The notes under the pieces are model-generated. The model was not told the DNA's origin. It worked only from the letters and a program-made list of their open reading frames with translations, and made no database searches. A stretch of DNA of 59,165 nt from Anaerolineaceae bacterium (GTDB lineage: Bacteria; Chloroflexota; Anaerolineae; Anaerolineales; Anaerolineaceae): positions 1 through 59,165 of the forward strand of contig JADLFQ010000011.1 of the NCBI GenBank assembly GCA_020845515.1. The letters are read 5' to 3'. The translations under genes were made by a program, and so were the position numbers. Positions 25,156 to 33,572 of the stretch are shown here, piece by piece; within the stretch, counting starts at the first letter, position 1, and each line of letters begins with the position of its first letter.

Positions 25156-26067
25156 TTATTGCTTTGCGCTCAGCCTGGCTTTAATGAGGTGGTAAATCAT
25201 AGAGTTGAAAGGGGTTTTAACCCCCCATTTTAGACCGGAAGCAATAATTTTCCCATTGATGGCATCAATTTCGGTCAGTGTGCCACGCTTTAGATCCTGC
25301 CGCATGGAAGAGGAATTTTGTGCGGTGCTTAGGATAATTTGCTCTACGTATTCGATGGGGTTCTTAAATGGCAAATGGATGTCCCCTGATCTGGCAACCA
25401 GGCAGCCCTCATCTACAATAGAATGGACAAGACGTAACGCGTGTTCGTTTTCGATCAAAAATCCATTGGGAACATCAAGCAGGGCTGTCAGTGGGTTGAT
25501 GGCTGAATTTATAAGTAGTTTACCCCACAGGATGCCGGAAAGATCTTTCTGAAGGCGAACGGGAATGCTGCTGCCAGCCAAGATACCGGCGAATTTTGTG
25601 CTGGAGGGAAGATCGGGTAGGATGACCTCTCCCGTGCCACAGGCTTTAACCATCCCAGGAGCGATCAATGTGGCGCCGAGGGTGGTGGCACCGCACAGTA
25701 TTTCTCGATCGCCCAATACTTCTGAGAGGGTTTCCAGGTTACCCAAGCCGTTTTGTAACGTCAGGATGGAGGCATTGGGCAGAAGACATGCTGAGAGCTT
25801 TTCGCCTGCTTGCCGCGTTTGCCAGGATTTAACCAAAACCAGTGCGAGTCTGTGGGCAGGGCAGGCAGGTGGTTTGGAAATAGCTTGTACTGAAAATGAG
25901 ACAATCGTTTCACCCTCGCGAACCAGGCGCACGCCATGTCTGTTGAGCGTAGCCACTCCTTCTTCCCATCCGCCAAGCAAGGTGACTGCATACCCAGATG
26001 CTGCCAGGTGTGCTGCAAAAAGGCATGCCATTGCCCCACTGCCCGCGATCAGAATAGGGTCTTGCAT
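25156..26067 (-). CDS. panE: 2-dehydropantoate 2-reductase (ketopantoate reductase)
   Basis: PanE reduces ketopantoate to pantoate with NADPH. The 303-residue protein opens with the nucleotide-binding IAGSGAMACLFAAHLA. It has VKSWQTRQA, ILTLQNGLGN and ATTLGATLIAPG in the N-terminal domain. The C-terminal domain carries WGKLLINSAINPLTALLDVPNG and SSMRQDLKRGTLTEIDAINGK, both family signatures. It begins three bases after the panB stop, and its product feeds PanC. Confidence 0.94.
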   Translation of the reverse strand: MQDPILIAGSGAMACLFAAHLAASGYAVTLLGGWEEGVATLNRHGVRLVREGETIVSFSVQAISKPPACPAHRLALVLVKSWQTRQAGEKLSACLLPNASILTLQNGLGNLETLSEVLGDREILCGATTLGATLIAPGMVKACGTGEVILPDLPSSTKFAGILAGSSIPVRLQKDLSGILWGKLLINSAINPLTALLDVPNGFLIENEHALRLVHSIVDEGCLVARSGDIHLPFKNPIEYVEQIILSTAQNSSSMRQDLKRGTLTEIDAINGKIIASGLKWGVKTPFNSMIYHLIKARLSAKQ

Positions 26068-26070
26068 CTT

Positions 26071-26937
26071 TCAATCTTTCGCCCGTCCCAGAAATTTCTG
26101 CCATTCCTCGTCGGACATATCTATGCAGTGCTCCGGTGCAGGGAAAGCGTGCTGTTCAACGTCTTCCCGGTAGGTATTCAACGCTTGCAGGATTATTTCT
26201 TGCAGATTAATGTACCGCTTGACAAACTTGGGCTTAAAATCTCCCAGCAACCCCAGGAGGTCATGGATAACCAGTACCTGTCCATCGCAGCCGGCGCCGG
26301 CGCCGATTCCAATTGTGGGGATGGAAATATGCTCCGAGATAAACTGAGCCAGACGCGCCGGAATGGATTCAAGGACAAGGCTAAAGCACCCGGCTTCCTC
26401 AAGAACTCGAGCATCCTCCAAAAGCTTTATTGCTGAGTCTGCCAGCTTTCCTTGTGGCCTAAAACCGCCTAGCTGGTGAACACTTTGCGGTGTTAAACCA
26501 AGGTGTCCCATTACAGGGATCCCAACCTGTACAATTGCCCGTATGGTTCCAGCTTGTTCTTTGCCGCCCTCCAGTTTCACCGCATCCATGCCGGCCTCTT
26601 GAAGAAAGCGCCCGGCGTTGCGCACCGCCTCCGGGGTGGAAACCTGGTAAGAGAGGAAGGGCATGTCGCCGATCAAGAAGGCGTTTTTTGTTCCCCTGGA
26701 AACCGCCTTGCAGTGATGGATCATATCGTCCATGGTCACCGGCAGGGTGGTAGAATAGCCGAGAACAGCCATCCCAACAGAATCGCCTACCAGGATTGCA
26801 TCTAAACCTGCCTGATCAACCAGCCTGGCGGTTGGCGTGTCATAAGCCGTCAGGACGGAAATGGGCGAATGTTGCTCCTTTTTTTTGCGGAACGTGTAAA
26901 TACTGGTTTTCTTACGATCCGGCAAGACTGTGGACAT
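26071..26937 (-). CDS. panB: 3-methyl-2-oxobutanoate hydroxymethyltransferase
   Basis: PanB makes ketopantoate from 2-oxoisovalerate and methylene-tetrahydrofolate. The 288-residue protein has ISVLTAYDTPTARLVDQAG, the metal-binding VGDSVGM, VKLEGGKEQ, GHLGLTPQS and IGIGAGAGCDGQVLV, in family order. It begins five bases after the ugd stop without a clear ribosome binding site, so coupling is likely. The folate cofactor links it functionally to folD, divergently encoded across the same intergenic region. Confidence 0.96.
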   Translation of the reverse strand: MSTVLPDRKKTSIYTFRKKKEQHSPISVLTAYDTPTARLVDQAGLDAILVGDSVGMAVLGYSTTLPVTMDDMIHHCKAVSRGTKNAFLIGDMPFLSYQVSTPEAVRNAGRFLQEAGMDAVKLEGGKEQAGTIRAIVQVGIPVMGHLGLTPQSVHQLGGFRPQGKLADSAIKLLEDARVLEEAGCFSLVLESIPARLAQFISEHISIPTIGIGAGAGCDGQVLVIHDLLGLLGDFKPKFVKRYINLQEIILQALNTYREDVEQHAFPAPEHCIDMSDEEWQKFLGRAKD

Positions 26938-26942
26938 TTTTA

Positions 26943-28265
26943 TTAATCAGAATTTCCGTTATTAAAACCGCCTCTTCCCATGCCATAATAGGCGAACCCC
27001 ATGCTGCGAAGTTTTTCTCCATCCCACAGATTGCGCCCATCCATAATGATCGGTTTTTTCATCGAGGTGTAAATGCGGTCAAAATCCACCTGTTTAAATT
27101 CATTCCACTCAGTTGCCAATACCAGCGCATCCGCACCCTCAGCGACTTGGTAAGGATTCTCACATAGCTGTACGCGTTTTAACACCTGTGCCGCGTTTTC
27201 CATTGCTTGCGGGTCATAGCCTTTAATAATTGCACCTTCATTTTGTAAGAGGTGAATCAGCTCGAGGGCGGGTGCCTCACGTATATCATCGGTGTTGGGC
27301 TTGAAAGATAACCCCAGAATGCCAATGACGGCCTCATTCAGGCTGCCCAGAGCTTTACGCAGCTTGTAAATCACGCGGCGGCGTTGATTGCGATTGATAT
27401 CCATCACCGCCTGGAGGAGTTGCGGGTGGGTGCCATGGATTGCAGCCATGTGAGCGAGCGCTTTAACATCCTTCGGAAAACAACTGCCCCCCCAGCCCAG
27501 TCCGGCATCCAAAAATGCACTGCCGATGCGTTTGTCATAGCCCATTCCAAGTGCGACATCACGTACGTCGGCGCCGAGTTCCTCGCAGATGTTGGCAATT
27601 TCATTAATGAAGGAAATGCGGGTGGCGAGAAAAGCGTTGGAGGCATACTTGATCATTTCCGCGGTACGCAGATCGGTGATCATGATAGGGCAACGCAACG
27701 TTAAGTAAAGCTGGGCTACCTTGCTGGCGGCAACGCGGTCGGTGGAGCCCAAGACAACGCGGTCGGGGTACATAAAGTCGTTAATGGCAGAACCTTCCCG
27801 CAAAAATTCCGGGTTTGAAATCACACTGAATTCAAGCGGTTTGCCTGCACGACGCTTTCTAATGATGTCCGCGACCCAATCTCCTGTCCCAACGGGTACA
27901 GTAGATTTATTAACAACGAAGATCTTATCCTCCACCTGGTCGGCGATGCTCTCTGCCACTGAACGGACGTATTGGAGGTCGGCTTCACCATCCACGCCGG
28001 AGGGCGTACCGACTGCAATAAACGCAAATTCGGCATCTTTCAAGGCTTTCTCGTAATTTGTGACGAAAGTTAGCCGCCCAGCTTTTACATTTTGGGAAAC
28101 TAGCTGCTGCAGGCCAGGCTCATATATGGGCATAATGCCATTTTTTAATCTCTCGATACGAGTCTCATCAATGTCGAGGCAGACGACTTCGTTGCCGAGA
28201 TCCGCGAAACAAGTACCAGTTACCAAGCCAACATATCCTGTCCCGATGACGCAAATCTTGCTCAT
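26943..28265 (-). CDS. ugd: UDP-glucose 6-dehydrogenase
   Basis: Oxidises UDP-glucose to UDP-glucuronate with two NAD+. The 440-residue protein has the Rossmann start [43 protein letters not shown] and the catalytic cysteine in [14 protein letters not shown], and a C-terminal UDP-binding domain ([17 protein letters not shown]). An AGGAGAAAGGG ribosome binding site precedes the ATG. It heads the transcript that continues into panB-panE-panC, an odd pairing of a surface-polysaccharide precursor enzyme with pantothenate synthesis. Confidence 0.95.
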   Translation of the reverse strand: MSKICVIGTGYVGLVTGTCFADLGNEVVCLDIDETRIERLKNGIMPIYEPGLQQLVSQNVKAGRLTFVTNYEKALKDAEFAFIAVGTPSGVDGEADLQYVRSVAESIADQVEDKIFVVNKSTVPVGTGDWVADIIRKRRAGKPLEFSVISNPEFLREGSAINDFMYPDRVVLGSTDRVAASKVAQLYLTLRCPIMITDLRTAEMIKYASNAFLATRISFINEIANICEELGADVRDVALGMGYDKRIGSAFLDAGLGWGGSCFPKDVKALAHMAAIHGTHPQLLQAVMDINRNQRRRVIYKLRKALGSLNEAVIGILGLSFKPNTDDIREAPALELIHLLQNEGAIIKGYDPQAMENAAQVLKRVQLCENPYQVAEGADALVLATEWNEFKQVDFDRIYTSMKKPIIMDGRNLWDGEKLRSMGFAYYGMGRGGFNNGNSD

Positions 28266-28593
28266 CCCTTTCTCCTGTGATTCAATGATTTAAAGACTTC
28301 AAATAATACCACGCAGGCACCGCCTCTAATTCTATCCTCATTTCTGGGATTTGTCTTGTTGAATTATAATCGGTGTTGCTGTCACACTTTATTTCTGGCC
28401 TGGCTTTATTTACCGAGGTGTATCTAATAAGGATTTTGCGCATACTAACCCCGGCGGCGGGTGCGGTTTTTAAGGATAATCTTGCACCTGAATAAAAAAA
28501 GGATCGGGTATAATCGAGGGAGATACGAGTCTTGACTGAGGGTCGGGTTATTTTCTCATTGTAAATACAATTAAATTTAATAAGGAGTGTAAT
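28266..28593. other. 328-bp divergent intergenic region (ugd / folD)
   Basis: Holds the upstream regions of both divergent genes. TATAAT sequences occur at 28365-28370 and 28509-28514, and TTGACT at 28532-28537, but none pairs with a partner at 16-18 bp, so I name no promoter. A palindrome near folD is listed separately. A long antisense frame overlapping folD extends into this region and is not credible. Confidence 0.55.
28558..28571. promoter_or_regulatory. Palindrome ATTGTA-AA-TACAAT upstream of folD
   Basis: A perfect 6+2+6 inverted repeat just ahead of the folD ribosome binding site (AAGGAG). It contains TTGT-N4-ACAA, close to known HutC-family GntR sites, and shares half-sites with the palindrome at 35596. 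The binding protein is unknown. Confidence 0.5.
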
Positions 28594-29478
28594 ATGACTG
28601 CAAAAATCATAGACGGCAAGGTAATCGCGGCTGAAGTGCGGGAGAAGGTTAAAGAGGCAGTTGCAGAACGCGTAAAGGCCGGGAAACAAGTACCAGGACT
28701 GGCGACGGTGCTTGTGGGAGAGAATCCGGCTTCGCAAGTGTATGTTCGCTCCAAAAGGAAGGCTTGTGCCGAGGTCGGTATTGAATCGTTTGGGTTTGAA
28801 CTGCCGGCTACTGCAACGCAGCAAGAGGTGGAAAGCCTGGTCAAGGAGTTGAATGCCGACCCTAAGATTCATGGCATTCTGGTGCAGCTTCCCCTGCCTT
28901 CCCATCTGGATGATCAGGCAGTTTTGGGTGCGATCAGTATTGAAAAAGATGTTGATGGGTTCCACCCGCTTAATATCGGCCGGCTGGCAATGAAAGGCCG
29001 CGATCCGTTGTTTGTCCCTTGCACGCCTGCCGGAGCGATGGTGATGCTCGAGAAGACACTGCCTACACTGGCGGGTGTGAACGCGGTTGTGCTGGGGCGC
29101 TCGAATATTGTTGGGATGCCCGTAGCACTCTTGCTGATACGCGCCAATGCTACTGTGACTATTTGTCATTCGCGCTCGAATGACTTGCCCGGGATCTGCC
29201 GCGGGGCTGATGTCTTAATTGCTGCTGTTGGCCGGCCGGAGATGGTTAAGCGCGATTGGGTCAAACCCGGCGCTGTTGTGATTGATGTGGGTATCAACCG
29301 CATCGAGGACCCCAATGCGCCAAAAGGCAGCCGCCTGGTTGGCGATGTGGCTTATGACGAAGTGGCTGAAGTTGCTGGCGCAATTACCCCAGTGCCAGGC
29401 GGCGTTGGCCCTATGACCATTGCGATGTTGATGCAGAATACACTGCGCGGAGCTGAACTGGCCGACGCGAAAGCATAG
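28594..29478 (+). CDS. folD: Bifunctional methylene-THF dehydrogenase / methenyl-THF cyclohydrolase
   Basis: FolD interconverts methylene-, methenyl- and formyl-tetrahydrofolate, supplying one-carbon units for purine synthesis. The 294-residue protein has [14 protein letters not shown] with the catalytic lysine, [49 protein letters not shown] and the C-terminal [24 protein letters not shown] lies ahead of the ATG. Confidence 0.97.
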   Translation: MTAKIIDGKVIAAEVREKVKEAVAERVKAGKQVPGLATVLVGENPASQVYVRSKRKACAEVGIESFGFELPATATQQEVESLVKELNADPKIHGILVQLPLPSHLDDQAVLGAISIEKDVDGFHPLNIGRLAMKGRDPLFVPCTPAGAMVMLEKTLPTLAGVNAVVLGRSNIVGMPVALLLIRANATVTICHSRSNDLPGICRGADVLIAAVGRPEMVKRDWVKPGAVVIDVGINRIEDPNAPKGSRLVGDVAYDEVAEVAGAITPVPGGVGPMTIAMLMQNTLRGAELADAKA

Positions 29479-29500
29479 GGAGTGCATTGGGTTAGGTGAT

Positions 29501-29529
29501 TTGACATCAACTTTGAAAGCTGATAAACT
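29501..29529 (+). promoter_or_regulatory. Sigma-70 promoter of the purine locus
   Basis: A perfect TTGACA (29501-29506), 17 bp, then TAAACT (29524-29529), about 65 bases before the 8-oxoguanine deaminase ATG. Shortly downstream TGTCTAACA (29535-29543) has a weak resemblance to the operator-like palindrome at 35596. Confidence 0.7.
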
Positions 29530-29594
29530 CTGGATGTCTAACAAATAAACTTTTTTCAGCGCGAAATATCCAGTCAGGTTTGTCAGGTTAAATC

Positions 29595-30980
29595 ATGTCA
29601 ACACTTTTAATCCGAAATGCAAGCTGTTTAGCGACGATGGATGACCACCGCCGGGAAATTTCCGGGGGTGGTCTCTTTATACGAGATGGTTTCATTGAGC
29701 AGGTAGGAGCCAGTGCAAACCTGCCTGAAGAAGCCGATGTTGTCCTGGACATGACAGATCATGTTGTTTTGCCAGGTTTGATTAATACTCACCATCATTT
29801 TTACCAAACTCTGACGCGGGCTATCCCAGCAGCGCAGGATGCCAACCTCTTTAACTGGTTAAAAACGCTCTACCCCATTTGGGCGCGTATGACACCGGAG
29901 GATATTCATATCTCAACACAGACAGCGCTGGCGGAATTGGCGCTTTCTGGCTGCACAACGGCTTCAGATCACCTTTATCTTTTCCCGAATGGTTCAAAAC
30001 TGGATGATGAAATTGCCGCAGCCGGCGAGGTGGGGTTGCGCTTACATGCTTCGCGCGGTTCGATGAGCTTGGGAGAGAGCAAGGGCGGCCTGCCCCCAGA
30101 CCGGGTGGTGGATTCTGAAGAAACGATTTTGAAAGACAGTGTGCGCCTGATTGAACGCTATCACGATCCCAGGCCTGGCTCGATGGTTCAAATTGTGCTG
30201 GCGCCTTGCTCCCCTTTCAGTGTAACAGGAGAGCTCATGCGTCAGAGCGCAGCGCTGGCCCGTACCTATTATGTACATCTTCATACTCATCTGGCGGAGA
30301 CTAAGGATGAAGAAACGTTCTGCCTCGAAAAATTTGGATACCGACCGCTGGGATACATGCAATCTGTAGATTGGGTAGGAGAAGATGTTTGGTTTGCCCA
30401 TTCTGTCCATGTCAATCCGGAAGAAATAAACGTATATGCCCGGGAGGGCTGCGGCGTGGCCCACTGCCCTTCATCTAACATGCGACTGGCTTCCGGGATT
30501 GCGCCGTTATGGGAGTATTTGCAGGCGGGTGTCAAAGTGGGGCTTGGAGTGGACGGTTCTGCCAGTAATGACAGCTCGCATTTGCTGGCTGAAGCACGGC
30601 AGGCCATGCTGCTGGCGCGGCTGCGAGCGGGACTCCTGGGCGCTTCGCTTTCTTCTGCGGAAGCGCCGCCGATTTTGGCAGCGCGGCAGGCTTTGGAACT
30701 GGCGACCCGGGGCGGCGCTGCTGTGCTGGGCCGCAACGATATCGGCTCGCTTGAACCTGGGAAGTGTGCAGATTTTATTGCCTTTGACCTTCGTAAGCTT
30801 GGATACGCAGGCGCGCGCCAGGATCCTTTAGCGGCATTGCTTTTTTGCCACCCTCAAAATGTGGATTTAAATGTTGTCCATGGCAAAATTATTGTTCAAA
30901 ACGGCGAACTGCTGACGCTTGACCTGCCCCGGCAGATCGAAAAGCATCACCGCGCTTCTCAGAGAATACTCAACGATTAA
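29595..30980 (+). CDS. 8-oxoguanine deaminase (amidohydrolase family)
   Basis: A 461-residue TIM-barrel amidohydrolase with the metal ligands H66 and H68 (NTHHHFYQTL), a third in HTHLAET, another in FAHSVHV, and the catalytic aspartate in GVDGSASNDSSH. AAQDANLFNWLKTLYPIWAR and the SGCTTASDHLYLFP segment are those of the 8-oxoguanine deaminase / hydroxydechloroatrazine ethylaminohydrolase group, distinct from guanine deaminase. The reaction would yield uric acid and ammonia. The adjacent adenine deaminase supports a purine role. Activity on another amino-purine or triazine-like substrate cannot be excluded. Confidence 0.82.
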   Translation: MSTLLIRNASCLATMDDHRREISGGGLFIRDGFIEQVGASANLPEEADVVLDMTDHVVLPGLINTHHHFYQTLTRAIPAAQDANLFNWLKTLYPIWARMTPEDIHISTQTALAELALSGCTTASDHLYLFPNGSKLDDEIAAAGEVGLRLHASRGSMSLGESKGGLPPDRVVDSEETILKDSVRLIERYHDPRPGSMVQIVLAPCSPFSVTGELMRQSAALARTYYVHLHTHLAETKDEETFCLEKFGYRPLGYMQSVDWVGEDVWFAHSVHVNPEEINVYAREGCGVAHCPSSNMRLASGIAPLWEYLQAGVKVGLGVDGSASNDSSHLLAEARQAMLLARLRAGLLGASLSSAEAPPILAARQALELATRGGAAVLGRNDIGSLEPGKCADFIAFDLRKLGYAGARQDPLAALLFCHPQNVDLNVVHGKIIVQNGELLTLDLPRQIEKHHRASQRILND

Positions 30981-30994
30981 ATCGTGAGGTAAAA

Positions 30995-32779
30995 ATGGAA
31001 TTCTTTCAGCTGCGTGACGCCCGCCCCTTAGTGGATTGTGTTATGGGCAGAAAACCGGCAGACCTTGTCATTCGCAAGGGCTGCTGGGTTTGTGTACAAA
31101 CCGGTGAAATTATCCCCGATACAGATGTGGCTGTTATTGAAGGGCGGATTGCTTATGTAGGGTCAGATGCCAGCCATGCGATCGGGAAAACTACTGAAGT
31201 TATTGATGCGGGCGGCCGCTACCTGGTTCCAGGATTGCTGGATGGTCATATGCATGTCGAATCGGGGATGCTGACTGTGACTGAATTTGTCCGGGCGGTT
31301 GCCCCGCATGGAACAACCGGCATGTTTGTTGACCCGCATGAAATTGCAAACGTGTTTGGTTTGAAGGGTGTGAAGCTGATGGTGGATGAGGCTTCCCTGC
31401 AGCCTGTCCATGTTTTTGTTCAGATGCCGTCTTGTGTCCCTTCCGCGCCGGGCCTGGAGACGCCTGGCGCTTCAATTGATACAGCAGATGTTGAAAAAGC
31501 TATGCAGTGGCCGGGGATTATCGGACTTGGGGAGATGATGAACTTTCCGGGTGTGTTCTCCAGCGATGAACAGATGCATGCCGAAATGTCGTTGGCGCGC
31601 ATGGCTCACAAGACGATCGGCGGTCATTACGCCTCACCCGATTTGGGTTTGCCTTTTCATGCGTATGCAGCCGGTGGTGCGGAAGATGACCATGAAGGTA
31701 CACGCCTGGAAGATGCACTGGCGCGCGCCCGACAGGGTATGAAGGTGATGATGCGGTACGGCTCTGCCTGGCATGATGTTGCCTCGCAGGTGGGCGCGGT
31801 TACCAAACTTGGGCTGGCGACGCGTGGGTTTTTATTGTGCACGGATGATGTTCATTCCGAGACTTTGATCCATGAAGGCCATATGGATCGGGTGGTGCGG
31901 CACGCGATTTCAGAGGGCTTGCCCCCGATGACTGCCATTCAGATGGCGACCATCCAAATAGCAGACCATTTTGGGGTCAGCCGTGAAATGGGCCTGATCG
32001 CCCCAGGCCGTTGGGCGGATATTTTAATTGTAAAAGACCTGAATGATTTGCACGCTGACGTGGTCATTGCAAAAGGGAAGATCGTCGCGCGCGATGGGCG
32101 TATCCTGGTGGAATTGCCTGAGATTGATTACCCGGAATGGGCGCGGCGTTCGGTTCACATTCCAAGACCTTTGACCGCATCAGATTTCCGTCTGCCGGCG
32201 AGCGGGAACGGACAGGTTACCGCGAATGTTATCGGGGTGATTGAAAACCAGGCTCCCACCCGGCATTTGCGTATTCCTGTAACTATTGAATCTGGTGAGA
32301 TTAGGGGAGATTTGCAGCGCGATATTTTGAAGGTGGCAGTTGTTGATAGACATGCAAATACCGGCAGGGTGCAAGTCGGGTTGGTGCAGGGGTTCGGTTT
32401 TACCAGTTCATGCGCAATTGCCTCCACTGTAGCGCACGATAGCCATCATTTAATTGTAGTTGGCTCTGATGAGGCACAGATGGCGCAGGCGGTCAATACG
32501 CTCGCTGAATGCGGGGGCGGGCAGGTTGTCTATAAAGACGGTGTTTTGATTGGAAAGGTGGAACTGCCGATTGGAGGGTTGATGTCGAATGAAAACGCCC
32601 GTGCTGTGGCGGAAAAAGCGGCTTCGGTTCTCGAAGGGTTTAAGCAGTGCGGCTGTGCCTTAAATAACCCAAACATGCAGTTAAGCTTGCTTGCACTGGT
32701 GGTAATTCCCGAATTAAGGATATCGGATTTGGGATTGGTAGACGTTAACCAATTTAAATTCATTCCTGTGATTGAATAA
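30995..32779 (+). CDS. ade: Adenine deaminase
   Basis: Hydrolyses adenine to hypoxanthine and ammonia. The 594-residue protein has the amidohydrolase metal motif H85-M-H87 in LLDGHMHVESG, then VDPHEIANVFG, GLGEMMNFPGV and GHYASPDL. The characteristic adenine deaminase C-terminal domain includes GFTSSCAIASTVAHDSHH and LPIGGLMSNE. GAGG precedes the ATG, 14 bases after the 8-oxoguanine deaminase stop. Normal length for the Ade family. Confidence 0.95.
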   Translation: MEFFQLRDARPLVDCVMGRKPADLVIRKGCWVCVQTGEIIPDTDVAVIEGRIAYVGSDASHAIGKTTEVIDAGGRYLVPGLLDGHMHVESGMLTVTEFVRAVAPHGTTGMFVDPHEIANVFGLKGVKLMVDEASLQPVHVFVQMPSCVPSAPGLETPGASIDTADVEKAMQWPGIIGLGEMMNFPGVFSSDEQMHAEMSLARMAHKTIGGHYASPDLGLPFHAYAAGGAEDDHEGTRLEDALARARQGMKVMMRYGSAWHDVASQVGAVTKLGLATRGFLLCTDDVHSETLIHEGHMDRVVRHAISEGLPPMTAIQMATIQIADHFGVSREMGLIAPGRWADILIVKDLNDLHADVVIAKGKIVARDGRILVELPEIDYPEWARRSVHIPRPLTASDFRLPASGNGQVTANVIGVIENQAPTRHLRIPVTIESGEIRGDLQRDILKVAVVDRHANTGRVQVGLVQGFGFTSSCAIASTVAHDSHHLIVVGSDEAQMAQAVNTLAECGGGQVVYKDGVLIGKVELPIGGLMSNENARAVAEKAASVLEGFKQCGCALNNPNMQLSLLALVVIPELRISDLGLVDVNQFKFIPVIE

Positions 32780-32813
32780 AAAATCATCACCCTTTGCTTA
32801 TAAGGAGGCTTGC

Positions 32814-33572
32814 TTGGGTAAATTTCGTGTTTCAAATTCGGAATACGTTCAGCCATTTCATCGCCTGCAAACGCAGCTTTCTGACCTGATTTCCGAGACT
32901 CCGCCTGGCGAACGGCTGCCCGCTGAACCGGATTTAGCCCGCCAGCTTGGTGTATCGCGCGCCACGTTGCGTGAAGCGATGCGCTCTTTTGAAGCCCAGG
33001 GGCTAATTCGGCGGCGGCAAGGAGTCGGCACCTTTGTGGTTGGACATCCGAATATTATCGAAACCGGGCTGGAAGTGTTGGAAAGCATTGAGAAGATGGC
33101 GCGGAAGATCAAACTGGATGTGTCTATGGGTGATCTTCAAATCAAAGAGATTGCAGCCTCCCCCACGCATGCGCAGGCGTTTGCTATTGAAGAAGGCAGT
33201 CCCCTAATGGACGTGCGGCGTGTTATTTTTGCCGACAACCGCCCGGTTGCTTATCTGATTGATATCGTCCCTGAAGATGTTCTCATGCCCTCTGCGCTTA
33301 AAGATGGCTTTACGGGTTCAGTTCTGGATTTTTTGTTGAGGCAGGGGTCTCCACAACCAATTTCTTCTTCTACGGAAATTCAGGCTATTCCGGCGCCTCC
33401 GGATATTGCGCACGCACTGGAAATTCAGCGAGGAGATGTCTTATTATTGTTTGTTGCGCACCTGTACAGCACGGATAATCGAGTCATTGCCTACTCGTTG
33501 AGCTATTTCATTCCAGGATACTTTAAGTTTCGCGTCGTCCGAGATGTTACCTCCGAACATCCTTTTGCATGA
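32814..33572 (+). CDS. GntR/HutC-family transcriptional regulator
   Basis: About 253 residues from a TTG at 32814, chosen because AAGGAGG (32802-32808) lies five bases upstream. A TTG at 32772 is in frame but lies inside the end of ade. The N-terminal winged helix-turn-helix shows LPAEPDLARQLGVSRATLRE and IRRRQGVGTFV. The C-terminal part (about 90-250) is a UTRA-type effector domain (SPLMDVRRVIFADNRPVAY). Such regulators bind palindromes and respond to a metabolite, here probably a purine-related one, given the two deaminases upstream and the candidate operator at 35596. Confidence 0.9.
   Translation: MGKFRVSNSEYVQPFHRLQTQLSDLISETPPGERLPAEPDLARQLGVSRATLREAMRSFEAQGLIRRRQGVGTFVVGHPNIIETGLEVLESIEKMARKIKLDVSMGDLQIKEIAASPTHAQAFAIEEGSPLMDVRRVIFADNRPVAYLIDIVPEDVLMPSALKDGFTGSVLDFLLRQGSPQPISSSTEIQAIPAPPDIAHALEIQRGDVLLLFVAHLYSTDNRVIAYSLSYFIPGYFKFRVVRDVTSEHPFA

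Noticed and set aside
28282-29169. A 295-codon open frame antisense to folD
   Set aside because: It lies opposite a clear folD gene; its translation is rich in His, Cys and Arg with no domain, which is typical of a shadow frame.
29595-30980. Guanine deaminase or SsnA-type aminohydrolase
   Set aside because: The AAQDANLFNWLKTLYPIWAR segment and the whole-length layout fit 8-oxoguanine deaminase better.
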